A DNA stretch of 64,000 bases from Streptomyces sp. CC0208 (GCF_003443735.1 NZ_CP031969.1:8122001-8186000), one strand, 5' to 3'; shown: positions 7,656 to 17,224, numbered from the stretch's first letter. Numbers and translations are program-made. Notes: generated by a model from the letters alone, not told the origin.

Positions 7656-9593
7656 ATGAGCAATCCTGTGGGCATGTCCAGCGATCACAGGCAGTCCGTC
7701 GAGCGCCCCGCCGGCAGTGCCGAGGCACCCTTCCTCGAACTGCTGGCCAGGGGCGCGTCCGCCGACGCCTACGAACAGCCCGTGCTGATCGCCCGCGCCG
7801 AGGGAAGGCCGGCCGAGCGGATCGCAGCGCTGGAAGAGGCCAAGGCGGTCGCCCTGCGCGTGCGCTCCGAGCTGGAGGGTCGGCGCCGTCGGGAGGCCGA
7901 GCTGTCCGCCCTGTTCGAGACCGCCCACGACCTGGCCGGCCTCCGGGACCTCGACGCGGTGCTGCGGGCCATCGTGCAGCGCGCCCGCTCCCTGCTCGGC
8001 ACCGACGTGGCCTATCTCAGCCTGCACGACCCGGCGCGAGGTGACACCTACATGCGGGTCACCGAGGGCTCGGTCGCGGCCCGCTTCCAGCAGCTGCGGC
8101 TGGGGATGGGCGAGGGGCTCGGCGGACTGGTCGCCCAGACCGCCCGCCCCTACGTCACCGACGACTACTTCAAGGACGACCGCTTCCAGCACACCCTCGC
8201 CATCGACTCGGGTGTCCGGGACGAGGGCCTGGTCGCCATCCTCGGTGTGCCGCTGACGCTGGGGCACCACGTCATCGGCGTGCTGTTCGCGGCGGACCGG
8301 CGTGCCCGGGTCTTCGAGCGGGAGCAGATCGCGCTCCTCGGGTCCTTCGCCGCGCTGGCCGCGGCCGCCATCGACACCGCGAACCTGCTCACCGAGACCC
8401 GCTCGGCCCTGACCGAGCTGGAGCGGGCCAACGAGATCATCCGGGACCACAGCGGTGTCATCGAGCGTGCCTCCGAGGTCCACGACCGGCTCGCCGAACT
8501 GGTGCTGCGCGGTGGCGGGGTGCACGACGTGGCGGCGGCCGTCTCCGCAATCCTCGACGGCGCGGTCGAGTTCACCGAGATCGCCCCCACGGAGGCACTG
8601 GAGGCATCCCGGGCCGAGGGCCATGCCGTACGGCACGGGGACGACTGGATCGCCGCGGTCGCCGCCGGCGGAGAACTCCTCGGTGCCCTCGTGCTGCGCG
8701 GCCACCCCGGGCTCGACCCCGTGGACCAGCGCACCCTGGAGCGTGCCGCGATGGTCACCTCGCTGCTCCTGCTGGCCAGACGCTCTGCCGCCGAGGCCGA
8801 ACAACGGGTGCGCGGCGAACTCCTGGACGACCTGCTGGACGCCCGGGACCGCGACCCCCGTCTGCTGCGTGAGCGGGCCGCCCGGCTGGACGCCGATCTC
8901 GACGCCACCCATGTCGTGCTGGCCGCCCGTCTCGACAGCCCGGCGCCGGACGCCGACCAGGAGGCGGCCGCCCGAAGACGCCTGTGGTCCGCGGCCTCCC
9001 ACCTCGCCGCCACCCGGCACGGCCTGGCCGCCGCCCGCGACGGCGGCACCGTCCTGCTGCTGCCCCTCACCGCCGGCGACACGGCCACCGAACTGGCCCG
9101 CCGCACCGCCGGGCACCTCGGCACGGCCGTCCACGAGGCGGTGACCGTCGGCGCCTCCGCCCCGGTCCGCGACCTCGCCGTCCAATTGGACGCCGTGGCC
9201 GCCGCCTACGAGGAGGGCCGCCGCTGCCTAGAGGCGCTGCGCCTTCTGGGCCGCTCGGGGGACGGCGCGGCCGCCGAGGACTTCGGCTTCCTCGGGCTTC
9301 TGCTGGCCGGTGACCGGGACATCGCGGGCTTCGTCGAGCGGACCATCGGCCAGGTGGTCGCCTACGACGAGCGCCGGGGCACCGACCTCCTGCGCACCCT
9401 CGACGCCTACTTCACGTGCGGGATGAGCCCGGCCCGCACCAAGGACGAGCTGCACGTCCACGTGAACACCGTCGCCCAGCGCCTGGAGCGTGTGGGCCGT
9501 CTGCTCGGCGAGGACTGGCAGAGCCCCGCTCGTGCGCTGGAGATCCAGCTCGCGCTGCGGCTGCACCGGTTGTCGGCGCCGCCACGGCACTGA
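7656..9593 (+). CDS. GAF-domain PucR-family transcriptional regulator
   Basis: A 645-residue regulator. A coiled-coil-prone stretch (about 50-80) leads into a GAF ligand-sensing domain (about 85-240, with GMGEGLGGLVAQTARPYVTDDY). A second variable region follows, then the C-terminal PucR-type helix-turn-helix: LLRTLDAYFTCGMSPARTKDELHVHVNTVAQRLERV. Proteins of this type in Streptomyces often sit beside catabolic genes and control them in response to a small ligand. It is 48 bases downstream of the dehydrogenase gene on the same strand, so co-transcription is possible. ATG 7656 has no strong ribosome site; ATG 7674 in the same frame is an alternative. The MFS gene behind it is convergent, with a shared hairpin between. 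Confidence 0.82.
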   Translation: MSNPVGMSSDHRQSVERPAGSAEAPFLELLARGASADAYEQPVLIARAEGRPAERIAALEEAKAVALRVRSELEGRRRREAELSALFETAHDLAGLRDLDAVLRAIVQRARSLLGTDVAYLSLHDPARGDTYMRVTEGSVAARFQQLRLGMGEGLGGLVAQTARPYVTDDYFKDDRFQHTLAIDSGVRDEGLVAILGVPLTLGHHVIGVLFAADRRARVFEREQIALLGSFAALAAAAIDTANLLTETRSALTELERANEIIRDHSGVIERASEVHDRLAELVLRGGGVHDVAAAVSAILDGAVEFTEIAPTEALEASRAEGHAVRHGDDWIAAVAAGGELLGALVLRGHPGLDPVDQRTLERAAMVTSLLLLARRSAAEAEQRVRGELLDDLLDARDRDPRLLRERAARLDADLDATHVVLAARLDSPAPDADQEAAARRRLWSAASHLAATRHGLAAARDGGTVLLLPLTAGDTATELARRTAGHLGTAVHEAVTVGASAPVRDLAVQLDAVAAAYEEGRRCLEALRLLGRSGDGAAAEDFGFLGLLLAGDRDIAGFVERTIGQVVAYDERRGTDLLRTLDAYFTCGMSPARTKDELHVHVNTVAQRLERVGRLLGEDWQSPARALEIQLALRLHRLSAPPRH

Positions 9594-9619
9594 CCCCCGC
9601 ACGCGCAGGCGTACGGGGG
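9594..9619. terminator. Hairpin between convergent genes
   Basis: Five C at 9594-9598 pair with five G at 9615-9619, extended inward to a 9-bp stem with one mismatch around an 8-base loop. It sits directly after the PucR stop codon and before the convergent transporter stop, so it could end both transcripts. No U-run follows, which is usual in high-GC actinobacteria. Confidence 0.4.
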
Positions 9620-9641
9620 CCGGTCGGTCCCCTGTCGGGGT

Positions 9642-11027
9642 TCAGACGGTCCGGGCGTCCGCCGCGGGGGACGGGGCCGCCGGCTCCGGCTCGGCGTCCG
9701 GCTCGTCGGCCAGGTCGCGGTGGCGGGTCTCCTTGGCGACACCGACGGCGACGACCGTCAACACGGCCGCGGCGATGACGTAGAGGGCGATCGGGGTGGA
9801 GCTGTCGTAGTCGGAGAGGAGCGCGGTGGCGATGAGCGGGGCCGGGGCACCTGCCGCGACCGAGGCGAACTGGGCGCCGATGGAGGCACCGGAGTACCGC
9901 ATCCGGGTCGCGAACATCTCGGAGAAGAAGGCCGCCTGGGGCGCGTACATGGCGCCGTGCAGGACGAGTCCGACAGTCACCGCGAGGACCAGGTTGCCGA
10001 AGCCGCCGGTGTCGACGAGCGAGAAGAACGGGAACATCCACAGTCCGACGCCGACCGCGCCGAGCAGGTACACCGGGCGCCGGCCGACCCGGTCCGACAG
10101 GGCGCCCCAGGCGGGGATCACCGCGAAGTGCACGGCCGAGGCGATCAGCACCGAGTTGAGGGCGGTCTGCTTGGAGACACCGGCGGACGTGGTGGCGTAG
10201 ACGAGGATGAACGCGGTGATGACGTAGTAGCTGATGTTCTCCGCCATGCGCGCGCCCATCGCGATCAGCACGTCGCGCCAGTGGTGGCGCAGCACGGACA
10301 CTAGCGGCAGTTTCTCGGCCACGCCGTCACGCCCCGCCTTGCGGGCCTCCGCCTGGGCCAACGCCTGTTTGAACACGGGGGATTCGTCGACGGACAGCCG
10401 GATCCACAGACCGACGACCACCAGAACGCCGGAGAGCAGGAAGGGAATCCGCCAGCCCCAGCTGCCGAAGGCCGCGTCCGACAGAACGGCGGTCAGCAGC
10501 GACAGCACACCCGTGGCGAGGAGTTGCCCGGCCGGAGCGCCGGTCTGCGGCCACGAGGCCCAGAAGCCGCGTCGCCGGGCGTCCCCGTGCTCGGACACGA
10601 GCAGGACGGCTCCGCCCCACTCACCGCCGAGCGCGAAGCCCTGGACCAGGCGCAGAACGGTCAGCAGCACGGGCGCGGCCGCTCCTACGGTCGCGTGCGT
10701 CGGCAGCAGCCCGATCGCGAAGGTCGCCCCGCCCATCAGCAGCAGGCTCAGGACCAGCAGCTTCTTACGTCCGAGCCGGTCGCCGTAGTGCCCGAACACC
10801 AGGGCGCCGAGCGGACGGGCGGCGAATCCGACGGCGTATGTCAGGAAGGACAGCAGGGTGCCGACGAGCGGGTCGGAGTCGGGAAAGAACAGCTTGTTGA
10901 AGACCAGGGCGGCCGCGGAGCCGTAGAGGAAGAAGTCGTACCACTCGATGGTGGTGCCGATGAGGGACGCGGCGACGATGCGCTTGAGGCTGGCGGGGGC
11001 TGGTGGAGCGGCTGCGGGCGACGACAT
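9642..11027 (-). CDS. MHS-family MFS transporter (metabolite:H+ symporter)
   Basis: A 461-residue 12-span major facilitator. SLIGTTIEWYDFFLYG and the loop motifs FGHYGDRLGRKK and RLVQGFALGGEWGGAVLL identify the metabolite:H+ symporter subfamily (relatives of KgtP, ProP and ShiA), which import carboxylates and related small acids. ATG 11027 is preferred to the open frame further upstream because AGGA sits 10 bases before it and the membrane core begins about 25 residues later. It converges with the PucR gene; with the 3-hydroxybutyrate dehydrogenase nearby, a short-chain hydroxyacid is a reasonable guess as substrate, though nothing in the sequence proves it. Confidence 0.85.
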   Translation of the reverse strand: MSSPAAAPPAPASLKRIVAASLIGTTIEWYDFFLYGSAAALVFNKLFFPDSDPLVGTLLSFLTYAVGFAARPLGALVFGHYGDRLGRKKLLVLSLLLMGGATFAIGLLPTHATVGAAAPVLLTVLRLVQGFALGGEWGGAVLLVSEHGDARRRGFWASWPQTGAPAGQLLATGVLSLLTAVLSDAAFGSWGWRIPFLLSGVLVVVGLWIRLSVDESPVFKQALAQAEARKAGRDGVAEKLPLVSVLRHHWRDVLIAMGARMAENISYYVITAFILVYATTSAGVSKQTALNSVLIASAVHFAVIPAWGALSDRVGRRPVYLLGAVGVGLWMFPFFSLVDTGGFGNLVLAVTVGLVLHGAMYAPQAAFFSEMFATRMRYSGASIGAQFASVAAGAPAPLIATALLSDYDSSTPIALYVIAAAVLTVVAVGVAKETRHRDLADEPDAEPEPAAPSPAADARTV

Positions 11028-11357
11028 CGGCACCACTTCCTGGGGTGTGACGGGGACGTTTGCGTGTCGCCACACCGTAGAAATCCGCACGTCAGGCGCA
11101 CATGTGGCGGGGCAACATAGTTCGAGGGTTGGCTATGCGTGCGGCCACCATGGGAGGGACCGGACACGGACGGCAACGTGCACGTGCTGTGCCGCGACTG
11201 CCACCAGCCCAACCGCTGATTAGGTTGGACGTGAGGGGAGGGAGCCGTGGCGGCGTCGCTCGTACTCGGCCTGCCGGCAGCCGGAACGCCATCGGCGCAC
11301 CGGCCCGCTCGAACAGCATGGTGGCCGACGCCGCAGCCGGGTGCTACCTCGTCCTGG
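11028..11357. other. Intergenic region upstream of the MFS gene and downstream of GH5
   Basis: About 330 bases separate the transporter start from the GH5 stop. The region should hold the transporter promoter (minus strand) and the GH5 terminator, but no clear -35/-10 pair or stable hairpin was found. A short plus-strand frame starting at GTG 11139 would encode 26 residues ending in CRDCHQPNR; it is too short to call a gene. Confidence 0.4.
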
Positions 11358-12824
11358 TCACTGCCGGGTCCACTTCTGGTTGTTGCCGCCGTTGCAGGTC
11401 CACAGTTGGACGAGGGTGCTGTTGGTGGTGGCGGCGTCCTTGACGTCCAGGCACAGTCCGGACTGGACGCTGGTGACGGTGCCGTCGGTGTTGAGGTTCC
11501 ACTGTTGGTTGCTGCCGCCGGTGCAGTCCCAGATGGTGACCTTGGTGCCGGGGGTGGTTCCCCAGTTGTCGGCGTCCAGGCACTTGTTGCCGTAGACCCG
11601 CAATTCCTTGGCGGAGGTCTGGGTCCACTGCTGGTTGGTGCCGTTGTTGCAGTCGTAGATCTGGGTCTGCACGCCGTTGGTGGTGCTCACGCCGGGCACG
11701 TCCAGGCAGCGGTTGGAGGCGGCCCCGCGCAGTACCTTGCCGCTACCGCCCCCGGGGTTGGTGCCGGTGCCCCAGCCCCACTGGAGGCGGTCGAGGCCGG
11801 ACTGGCTGGTGACGGTCACGGACAGGTTGGTGCCGCTGCCGGTCAGGGAGGTGATGGCGCAGGAGGCGTTGTCGCAGGGGCCGGGGCCCTGCGTCTGGTC
11901 GGCTTGCTTGACGCCGGTCCACAGGACGGTACCGATGCCGAGGCTGCGCGCGGTGTCGGTGATGGCGTAGAGGAAGGATCTGTTGTTGGTGCCGTCCTTG
12001 GGGCCGTTGTAGTCGACGCCGGTGGTCATCGGGGCGCCGAACTCGGTCACCACGGCGCGGTCGGCATAGCCGCACAGGTTGTCGGTGAACTCCTTGACCC
12101 AGTCGGCCTCGGTGCTGTGGGAGACACCGAACATGCTGTAGGTGTGGATGGACAGCAGGGTGCCGGACAGGCGGGAGTCGGCGCCGATGCCGCACAGACT
12201 CGCGTCGCCCCACTGGCCGGGGACGATCACGTGGTCGCGGGGGAGGCCGGGGTAGTGCGCCAGCCAGTCGGCTTCGAAGTTCGGCAGATCGGTGGCGTTG
12301 TACGCCCAGGGCTCGTTCATGATGTCGAAGTAGAAGTTGCTCTTCGAGCCGTACTTGTTGATCATCGTGTCCCACATTTTGTAGAAGGCCGCGGTGTCGC
12401 TGACCTTCCCGTTCTGCAGCCAGGGCGCGACGATGACCTTCATGCCCAGCGCGGTGGCGGCGTCCAGCGTCGCGGTGTAGCTGCCCCACCAACTTCCCGA
12501 GGTGGTCGCCTCGTTGAATCCCATGCGGACGGTGTTGGCCCCCAGGCCCTGGAAGCCCTTCAGGATGGCCGTGGACTTCGTGTACACGGTGCCGTAGTCG
12601 TCCGACTCCGACAGGCCGACCGGGATGTTCGGGCCGGTGATGAAGTTGTCTCTGGGATCTGCCCAGTTCACTCCGCGGAACTGATTGGTGTTGGCCGCCG
12701 CTGCGGCGGCCTGGCTCGGTGAGGCGGCCTGGGCCGTGCCTGCGGTCAGGAGTCCGAGCAGCGCCAGGGTTGTGGCCGCCGAGCCGGCAACCAGGCGCCG
12801 GACAGCCTTAGTCGTGCTGTTCAC
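11358..12824 (-). CDS. Secreted GH5-type glycoside hydrolase with C-terminal ricin-type lectin domain
   Basis: A 488-residue secreted enzyme. A signal peptide (residues 1-33, ending TAQAAS) precedes a clan A (beta/alpha)8 barrel (about 45-310) with the acid/base in DIMNEPW (Glu171) and the nucleophile in VVTEFGAP (Glu261), as in family 5. A spacer (about 311-362) links to a ricin B-type/CBM13 module (364-488) of three repeats, each with CLDV/CLDA and Q-x-W (NQQW, NQQW, NQKW). Family 5 covers endoglucanases, xyloglucanases, mannanases and galactanases, and the subfamily cannot be fixed by eye. GTG 12824 has a textbook AAGGAG six bases upstream; the longer open frame runs into the next gene. 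It lies 47 bases after GH54 and probably shares its operon. Confidence 0.85.
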   Translation of the reverse strand: MNSTTKAVRRLVAGSAATTLALLGLLTAGTAQAASPSQAAAAAANTNQFRGVNWADPRDNFITGPNIPVGLSESDDYGTVYTKSTAILKGFQGLGANTVRMGFNEATTSGSWWGSYTATLDAATALGMKVIVAPWLQNGKVSDTAAFYKMWDTMINKYGSKSNFYFDIMNEPWAYNATDLPNFEADWLAHYPGLPRDHVIVPGQWGDASLCGIGADSRLSGTLLSIHTYSMFGVSHSTEADWVKEFTDNLCGYADRAVVTEFGAPMTTGVDYNGPKDGTNNRSFLYAITDTARSLGIGTVLWTGVKQADQTQGPGPCDNASCAITSLTGSGTNLSVTVTSQSGLDRLQWGWGTGTNPGGGSGKVLRGAASNRCLDVPGVSTTNGVQTQIYDCNNGTNQQWTQTSAKELRVYGNKCLDADNWGTTPGTKVTIWDCTGGSNQQWNLNTDGTVTSVQSGLCLDVKDAATTNSTLVQLWTCNGGNNQKWTRQ

Positions 12825-12871
12825 GAAGTTCTCCTTGCGGGATTGAGGGTCCATCGCGGAACGCCGTGGGA

Positions 12872-14380
12872 TCAGCCCAGGGTCCACTTCTGGTTGCTGC
12901 CGCCGTTGCAGGTCCACAGCTGGGCCAGGCCGCCGTTGGCGGTGGAGGCGTCCTTGACGTCCAGGCAGAGCCCGGAGGCGACTCCGGTGATGGTGCCGTC
13001 GGAGTTGAGCCTCCACTGCTGGTTGGCCTGTCCGTTGCACGCGTAGGTCTGCACCTTGGTGCCCGGGGTGTTGCCGTAGCCGGCGGCGTCCAGGCACAGC
13101 TGCGAGGAGCCGGAGTAAACCGTCACCTCGTTCGACGGTGTGTGCGTGAAGATCTGGTTCGCCCCGCCGTTGCAGTCGTAGGTCTGCAGTTGGGTGCCCC
13201 CCGTGGTCGACCATCCCGGCACGTCAAGGCACTTGCCCGCGCCCAGCGCGTGCAACTCGCCCGTGTTCGTCGTGCTGGAGGGGGCGGCGTAGCCGACGGA
13301 GGTGATGTTGGACTGGACGGCGTTCTCGGTGGCGTTCGACGGGTAACCGGAGGTCATGACGCCTTCGTAGAAGGTGCCGGCGGAGCTGTTGCTGTTGTCG
13401 CCGCCGATACCGAGGAGGACGGCGCCCTGCTTCCTCATCGGGTTGTAGCCCGCGGCGTTGGGGCGTACCCCGTCGTAGAAGGTCGACAGGTTGCCGGACT
13501 GGGCGTTGCCCCCGCGGATCGCCCAGTGGTTGGACTCGCCCTTGACGATCGCGGTGGTGAACCGGTGGCTGATCGTCGGGTCGTTGTCGTTGTAGCCCGT
13601 GTTCACCCCGGAGAACAGGCCGTTCTCCATGTCGGCCATGATCCACGGGCCGCTGCCGGCGCCGGCGCCCCAGGCCCGGATGCTGCCGAAGTAGATGGCC
13701 TCCATGGTGCCGTTGCCGTCGTCGTGGTTGGTGGTCTCGGCGTTGCCGTAGTCGAAGCAGCAACCGCTGTTGTAGTGGCTGCCGTCGAAGATGGCGTACA
13801 TGCCCTCGGGCTGGTCGCCGGTGGCGATCCCGTTGGTGTTGTTGTTGCGGTAACCGGTGCCTGGGCTGACGTAGACGCCGTAGGCCTTGTGGCCGGCGAC
13901 GGTGATCGGGGCGGCGGTGGCGTCCGCGAGGGCGTCGTCTCCGTTGGGGCCCGGGCCGTTGAACGTGCCGCGAGGAGCCCGGGTGAGATGGTTGCCGCGG
14001 CCGGACTGGTCGTAGATCACGCTGATCTCGCACTTCGTCCCCGCGCAGAACGAGTCCTGCGCGGCCGCGTCGGCGTAGCCACCCGTGGACAGGACGCCGA
14101 TGTTCCGGGTGGCGTTGTCCGAGGCGCGCGTGACCTGGTAGAGCGGCCCGGTGTACGAGGAGGACAGCGCGCGCGTGGTGCTGTGCGCGGCCACGCAGGG
14201 CGTGCCGCCCGCGGCGTACAGGTCGCACGGAAGCGACCCCGCCGCCTGTGCGGTGCCGGCTGTCGTCGTGGCGCCGACCAGCGCGCCGCCGACGAGCACG
14301 ACCGCGGCTGCGACGCGGGCCCACAGGCCCGCCCGACGGCGTTCGGACGCCGAGGGGGCGTCCGGCGATGCTCTTCTCAT
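12872..14380 (-). CDS. Secreted GH54 alpha-L-arabinofuranosidase with ricin-type lectin domain
   Basis: A 502-residue secreted exo-enzyme that removes arabinofuranosyl side chains. A twin-arginine-like/Sec signal ends near TAQAAG (residue 48). The catalytic domain (49-370) closely follows fungal AbfB: PCDLYAAGGTPCVAAHSTTRA, YDQSGRGNHLT, the nucleophile in DMEN (Glu252) and the acid in GIGGDNS (Asp328), with the same 76-residue spacing as in the Aspergillus enzyme. Fungal GH54 ends in a CBM42 arabinose-binding domain, whereas this one has a CBM13/ricin trefoil (378-502) very similar to that of the neighbouring GH5 (CLDVKDAS, LWTCNGGSNQKW). The lectin swap suggests module shuffling inside the cluster. 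It lies between GH29 and GH5 in the same orientation. Confidence 0.9.
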   Translation of the reverse strand: MRRASPDAPSASERRRAGLWARVAAAVVLVGGALVGATTTAGTAQAAGSLPCDLYAAGGTPCVAAHSTTRALSSSYTGPLYQVTRASDNATRNIGVLSTGGYADAAAQDSFCAGTKCEISVIYDQSGRGNHLTRAPRGTFNGPGPNGDDALADATAAPITVAGHKAYGVYVSPGTGYRNNNTNGIATGDQPEGMYAIFDGSHYNSGCCFDYGNAETTNHDDGNGTMEAIYFGSIRAWGAGAGSGPWIMADMENGLFSGVNTGYNDNDPTISHRFTTAIVKGESNHWAIRGGNAQSGNLSTFYDGVRPNAAGYNPMRKQGAVLLGIGGDNSNSSAGTFYEGVMTSGYPSNATENAVQSNITSVGYAAPSSTTNTGELHALGAGKCLDVPGWSTTGGTQLQTYDCNGGANQIFTHTPSNEVTVYSGSSQLCLDAAGYGNTPGTKVQTYACNGQANQQWRLNSDGTITGVASGLCLDVKDASTANGGLAQLWTCNGGSNQKWTLG

Positions 14381-14429
14381 CTCACGTCCCTGTCTGTTGA
14401 GCCCGCGGCGAGCTGCGGGTTGTCGGCGG

Positions 14430-16658
14430 TCACTGGGCGGTGAAGGTCCACTGGAGGTTGGCGCTGCCGTTCCAGGTCCACTGCTTGGTGACGGAACCGG
14501 AGGCGACCTGGCCGCCGCCGTCGAGGACGAGGCCGGTGGTGCGGTTGGCGATGCTGTACTGGCCGTTGCCGCGGTCGGTGATCTGCCACTGCTGGTGGGG
14601 ACCGCCGTTCCACGGGGCCTGCTGGGCCGGCGCCCCGTTGTCGGTGGCGCCCCAGCCGTCGGCGACCATGCCGTTGGTGCGGTTGACCAGCCGGTAGTAG
14701 CCGTTGCCCAGGTCGACGGCCTGCCACTGGAGGTTCGGGCTGCCGTCCCAGGTCCACTGCTTGAGGTTGCTGCCGGAGGCCACGTTGCCGCCGCCGTCCA
14801 GGGCCAGACCGTCGGTGACGTTGGTGACGCGGAAGTACTTGGCAGGGTTGAAGATCACCTTCAGGGAGGTGATGGCGTCGTTGTTGCCGCTGTCGCGCAG
14901 GTCGGCGTTGTCGGCGCTGAAGGTCCAGGCCGTACCGGAGAAGTTGTCTCCCGAGTAGCCGATCACCTGGTAACCGGCGGATATGCGCAAGGAGGAGATC
15001 GTGCGTGCCGCGAGGCCGGCGCTCTGCAATTGCGCGGCGGTGTAGCTGCCCAGCACGAGCTTCGCCGCCGTGCCCCCGTACGAGACATCGCTGTACGCGC
15101 CGGCGACGCCGTTGGCGCTGAGGGCGGGGATCCGGCCGGAGAAGGTGAACTTCAGTACGTACGCGAGGGCGTTGAACGGCGCCGAGGACGACGGAAGGCT
15201 GATGTGCAGGCCGTCGCCGCTCTGCGTGGGCGTGGGGAGGTCGACGTACGAGCCGCTGCTGTTGTTCAGCAACTGCACGGACGTCAGTGATCTGAGATCG
15301 ATGCGTCCGCTCGCCAGGGTGGTGATGGTCGTGGAGCTGCCGGGCCAGCCCAGGACCGTCGCGTACAGAACGTTGTCGGCCTTGTTGCGGGTGAACCGGA
15401 AGTCCTTGTTCGTCCCGGCCACAGGGGCGGTGAAGGAGCCTCCGCCCATCTTGGTCGGGCCCTCGCCGTAGGCGGTCCAGGCGCGGGTGGCGTACACGGA
15501 CTCGCCGAACCGCTTGAGGTAGTCGCCGATGGCGAGCAGGACGTCCTTCTGGCTCTGGGGGATGGTGCCGTCGGCCATGGGGGCGATGTTGAGCAGCATG
15601 TTGCCGTTCTTGCTGATCCGGTCGATCAGCGAGTGCAGCATCTGGGCCGTGGAGTAGTAGCCCATGCCGACGGTGTAGCACCAACTGGAGTCGCTGACGC
15701 TGTCGTCGGTCAGCCAGTACGGGTCGGTGATGTCGGCCGGTCCGCCGCGTTCGTAGTCGAACACCTCGCCGTTGGTGTTGAAGCCGTCCTTGTAGGTGGC
15801 GACGACCTCTTTGCCCCAGGAGATGGCCTGGTTGTAGTAGTAGGAGAGGAAGTTCAGCCGCTGGGTCTCGTCGACCAGGCTCAGGTCGAAGTCCTGCCAC
15901 AGGATGTCCGGCTGCGCCAGGTCCACGACCTCCTTGAGCTTGTCGTGCCACAGCTGGTTCTCGGCGGCGGTGTCGAGCTGTCCGTACAGCTTCTTCAAGC
16001 TGGTGGTCGGCTGGGTGGGCACGTGGTCGTAGAAGCCGTTGAAGTTGAACGCGTGGTGCATGGCGACCAGCAGTTTCAGGCCCTTGCCCCGGATGGCGTC
16101 GCGGAACAGTGCCAGCAGGTTCAGGCCTGGCCCGTGCCGGACGGAGTTCCACTCGTTGGCCGAGCTGTTCCACATCGAGAAGCCGTCGTGGTGCTCGGAC
16201 ACCGGTCCGGCGAACCTGGCGCCCGCGTCCACGAACAGCTGCGCCCAGGCGTCCGGGTCGAATCTGCCGCCCTGGGAGACCAACTTGGGCGCGAACTGAA
16301 CCCAGTTGCCCGCCTTGTCGCGGGCTCCGTCGAGGAAGTTGTGGTACGGCCACACCGAGGGGTCGCCATAGGTGGCGACGTGGTGGCTGTTGGCGCCCAA
16401 GCCGGGGATGTACATGTTCCGGGGGTACCACTCGTTGTCGTAGGCGGGGACGCTGAAGGCACCCCAGTGGAAGTAGATCCCGAACTTCGCGTCCTGGAAC
16501 CACTCCGGAGCCGCCGGATGCTGGTCCACAGACGCCCACGTGGGCGAGTACGACGACGGGGCCGCCAGCGCCTCCGCCGTACCGAGAGTGAGATCCGCCG
16601 TCACGGCGGCGACGACTCCCATGGCACTCGACAGGAACACACGCCTGCTGATCGTCAT
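14430..16658 (-). CDS. Secreted GH29 alpha-L-fucosidase with beta/gamma-crystallin-like and ricin-type domains
   Basis: A 742-residue enzyme, probably first in a three-gene minus-strand operon. The signal has a twin-arginine motif (ISRRVFLSS, residues 3-11), pointing to Tat export. The GH29 barrel (about 50-400) shows KFGIYFHWGAFSVP, SEHHDGFSMW and the probable nucleophile Asp256 in DILWQDFD. After a beta-sandwich comes a beta/gamma-crystallin-like segment (519-604; AYSDVSYGG, GYSGDNFSG), then a ricin-type lectin (606-742) with three LQW/HQQW repeats. Alpha-fucosidases remove terminal L-fucose, which in plants occurs on xyloglucan and arabinogalactan proteins. ATG 16658 is preferred because it puts the Tat motif at the N-terminus and has AAGGG seven bases upstream. 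Confidence 0.87.
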   Translation of the reverse strand: MTISRRVFLSSAMGVVAAVTADLTLGTAEALAAPSSYSPTWASVDQHPAAPEWFQDAKFGIYFHWGAFSVPAYDNEWYPRNMYIPGLGANSHHVATYGDPSVWPYHNFLDGARDKAGNWVQFAPKLVSQGGRFDPDAWAQLFVDAGARFAGPVSEHHDGFSMWNSSANEWNSVRHGPGLNLLALFRDAIRGKGLKLLVAMHHAFNFNGFYDHVPTQPTTSLKKLYGQLDTAAENQLWHDKLKEVVDLAQPDILWQDFDLSLVDETQRLNFLSYYYNQAISWGKEVVATYKDGFNTNGEVFDYERGGPADITDPYWLTDDSVSDSSWCYTVGMGYYSTAQMLHSLIDRISKNGNMLLNIAPMADGTIPQSQKDVLLAIGDYLKRFGESVYATRAWTAYGEGPTKMGGGSFTAPVAGTNKDFRFTRNKADNVLYATVLGWPGSSTTITTLASGRIDLRSLTSVQLLNNSSGSYVDLPTPTQSGDGLHISLPSSSAPFNALAYVLKFTFSGRIPALSANGVAGAYSDVSYGGTAAKLVLGSYTAAQLQSAGLAARTISSLRISAGYQVIGYSGDNFSGTAWTFSADNADLRDSGNNDAITSLKVIFNPAKYFRVTNVTDGLALDGGGNVASGSNLKQWTWDGSPNLQWQAVDLGNGYYRLVNRTNGMVADGWGATDNGAPAQQAPWNGGPHQQWQITDRGNGQYSIANRTTGLVLDGGGQVASGSVTKQWTWNGSANLQWTFTAQ

Positions 16659-17224
16659 GGAGGAACCCTTCGTCGATTCACGTCGAGGATCGTGAGAGAC
16701 GGGACGCATCCGTCGAGGATGCCTGCTGTCGTGTTGTTTTATGTTTGATTCCGCGTGTCGCCTCGAGATGTCTGCCCGATGAGGGCGCGTATCGGTGGGG
16801 CGGTGATCGTGGCGGCTATAGATAGGATGAATTCTGCACGGTTTGCGCGATGGTCTACTCGGTGTGGCTTCGCGTTCGCCCCGCTGAGGCCCTAGGGCAA
16901 TGGCAGAGCTTGCCCTGATCGGATCAGGCGGTCAAGGGGTGTGCACACAACTGCTGGAACAAGCATGGGATGTGTCGCTCGGTCAGGTGAGCGTGGCTCA
17001 ATGCTTGTACTGAGTTGTGGAGAGAGCTGCTGAGACTCTTGACTGTTTGATTCTGAAGCAGTTCCCTGATGCCCGCGTTTGATTGTGCGTCATCTTGATG
17101 GGTGCGAGGGCCACCTCGTCTTCCCCGCAGGCGAAACGCGCCACGCGCCCGGCGCGGCGCATCTGCGCGCCCTGACGTCGCGGCACCCCGTCGGTGAACG
17201 AGCGAAGATCTCAGGAGGACGTTG
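16659..17224. promoter_or_regulatory. Divergent regulatory region between the GH29 and GH59 operons
   Basis: This 566-bp region separates the two arms of the glycoside-hydrolase island and is visibly lower in G+C than its flanks, especially 16920-17100. No coding signal was found in either strand. The octamer GTTTGATT occurs three times in the same orientation (16743-16750, 17045-17052, 17077-17084), the last two 32 bp apart, which makes it a candidate regulator site. The GH59 ribosome site AGGAGG is at the right-hand edge. No regulator gene for the island is adjacent; the nearest LacI-type gene is 26 kb away. Confidence 0.5.

Noticed and set aside
11139..11219. 26-codon frame ending CRDCHQPNR
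   Set aside because: Too short and with only half of a zinc-ribbon-like motif; no ribosome site or conserved context.
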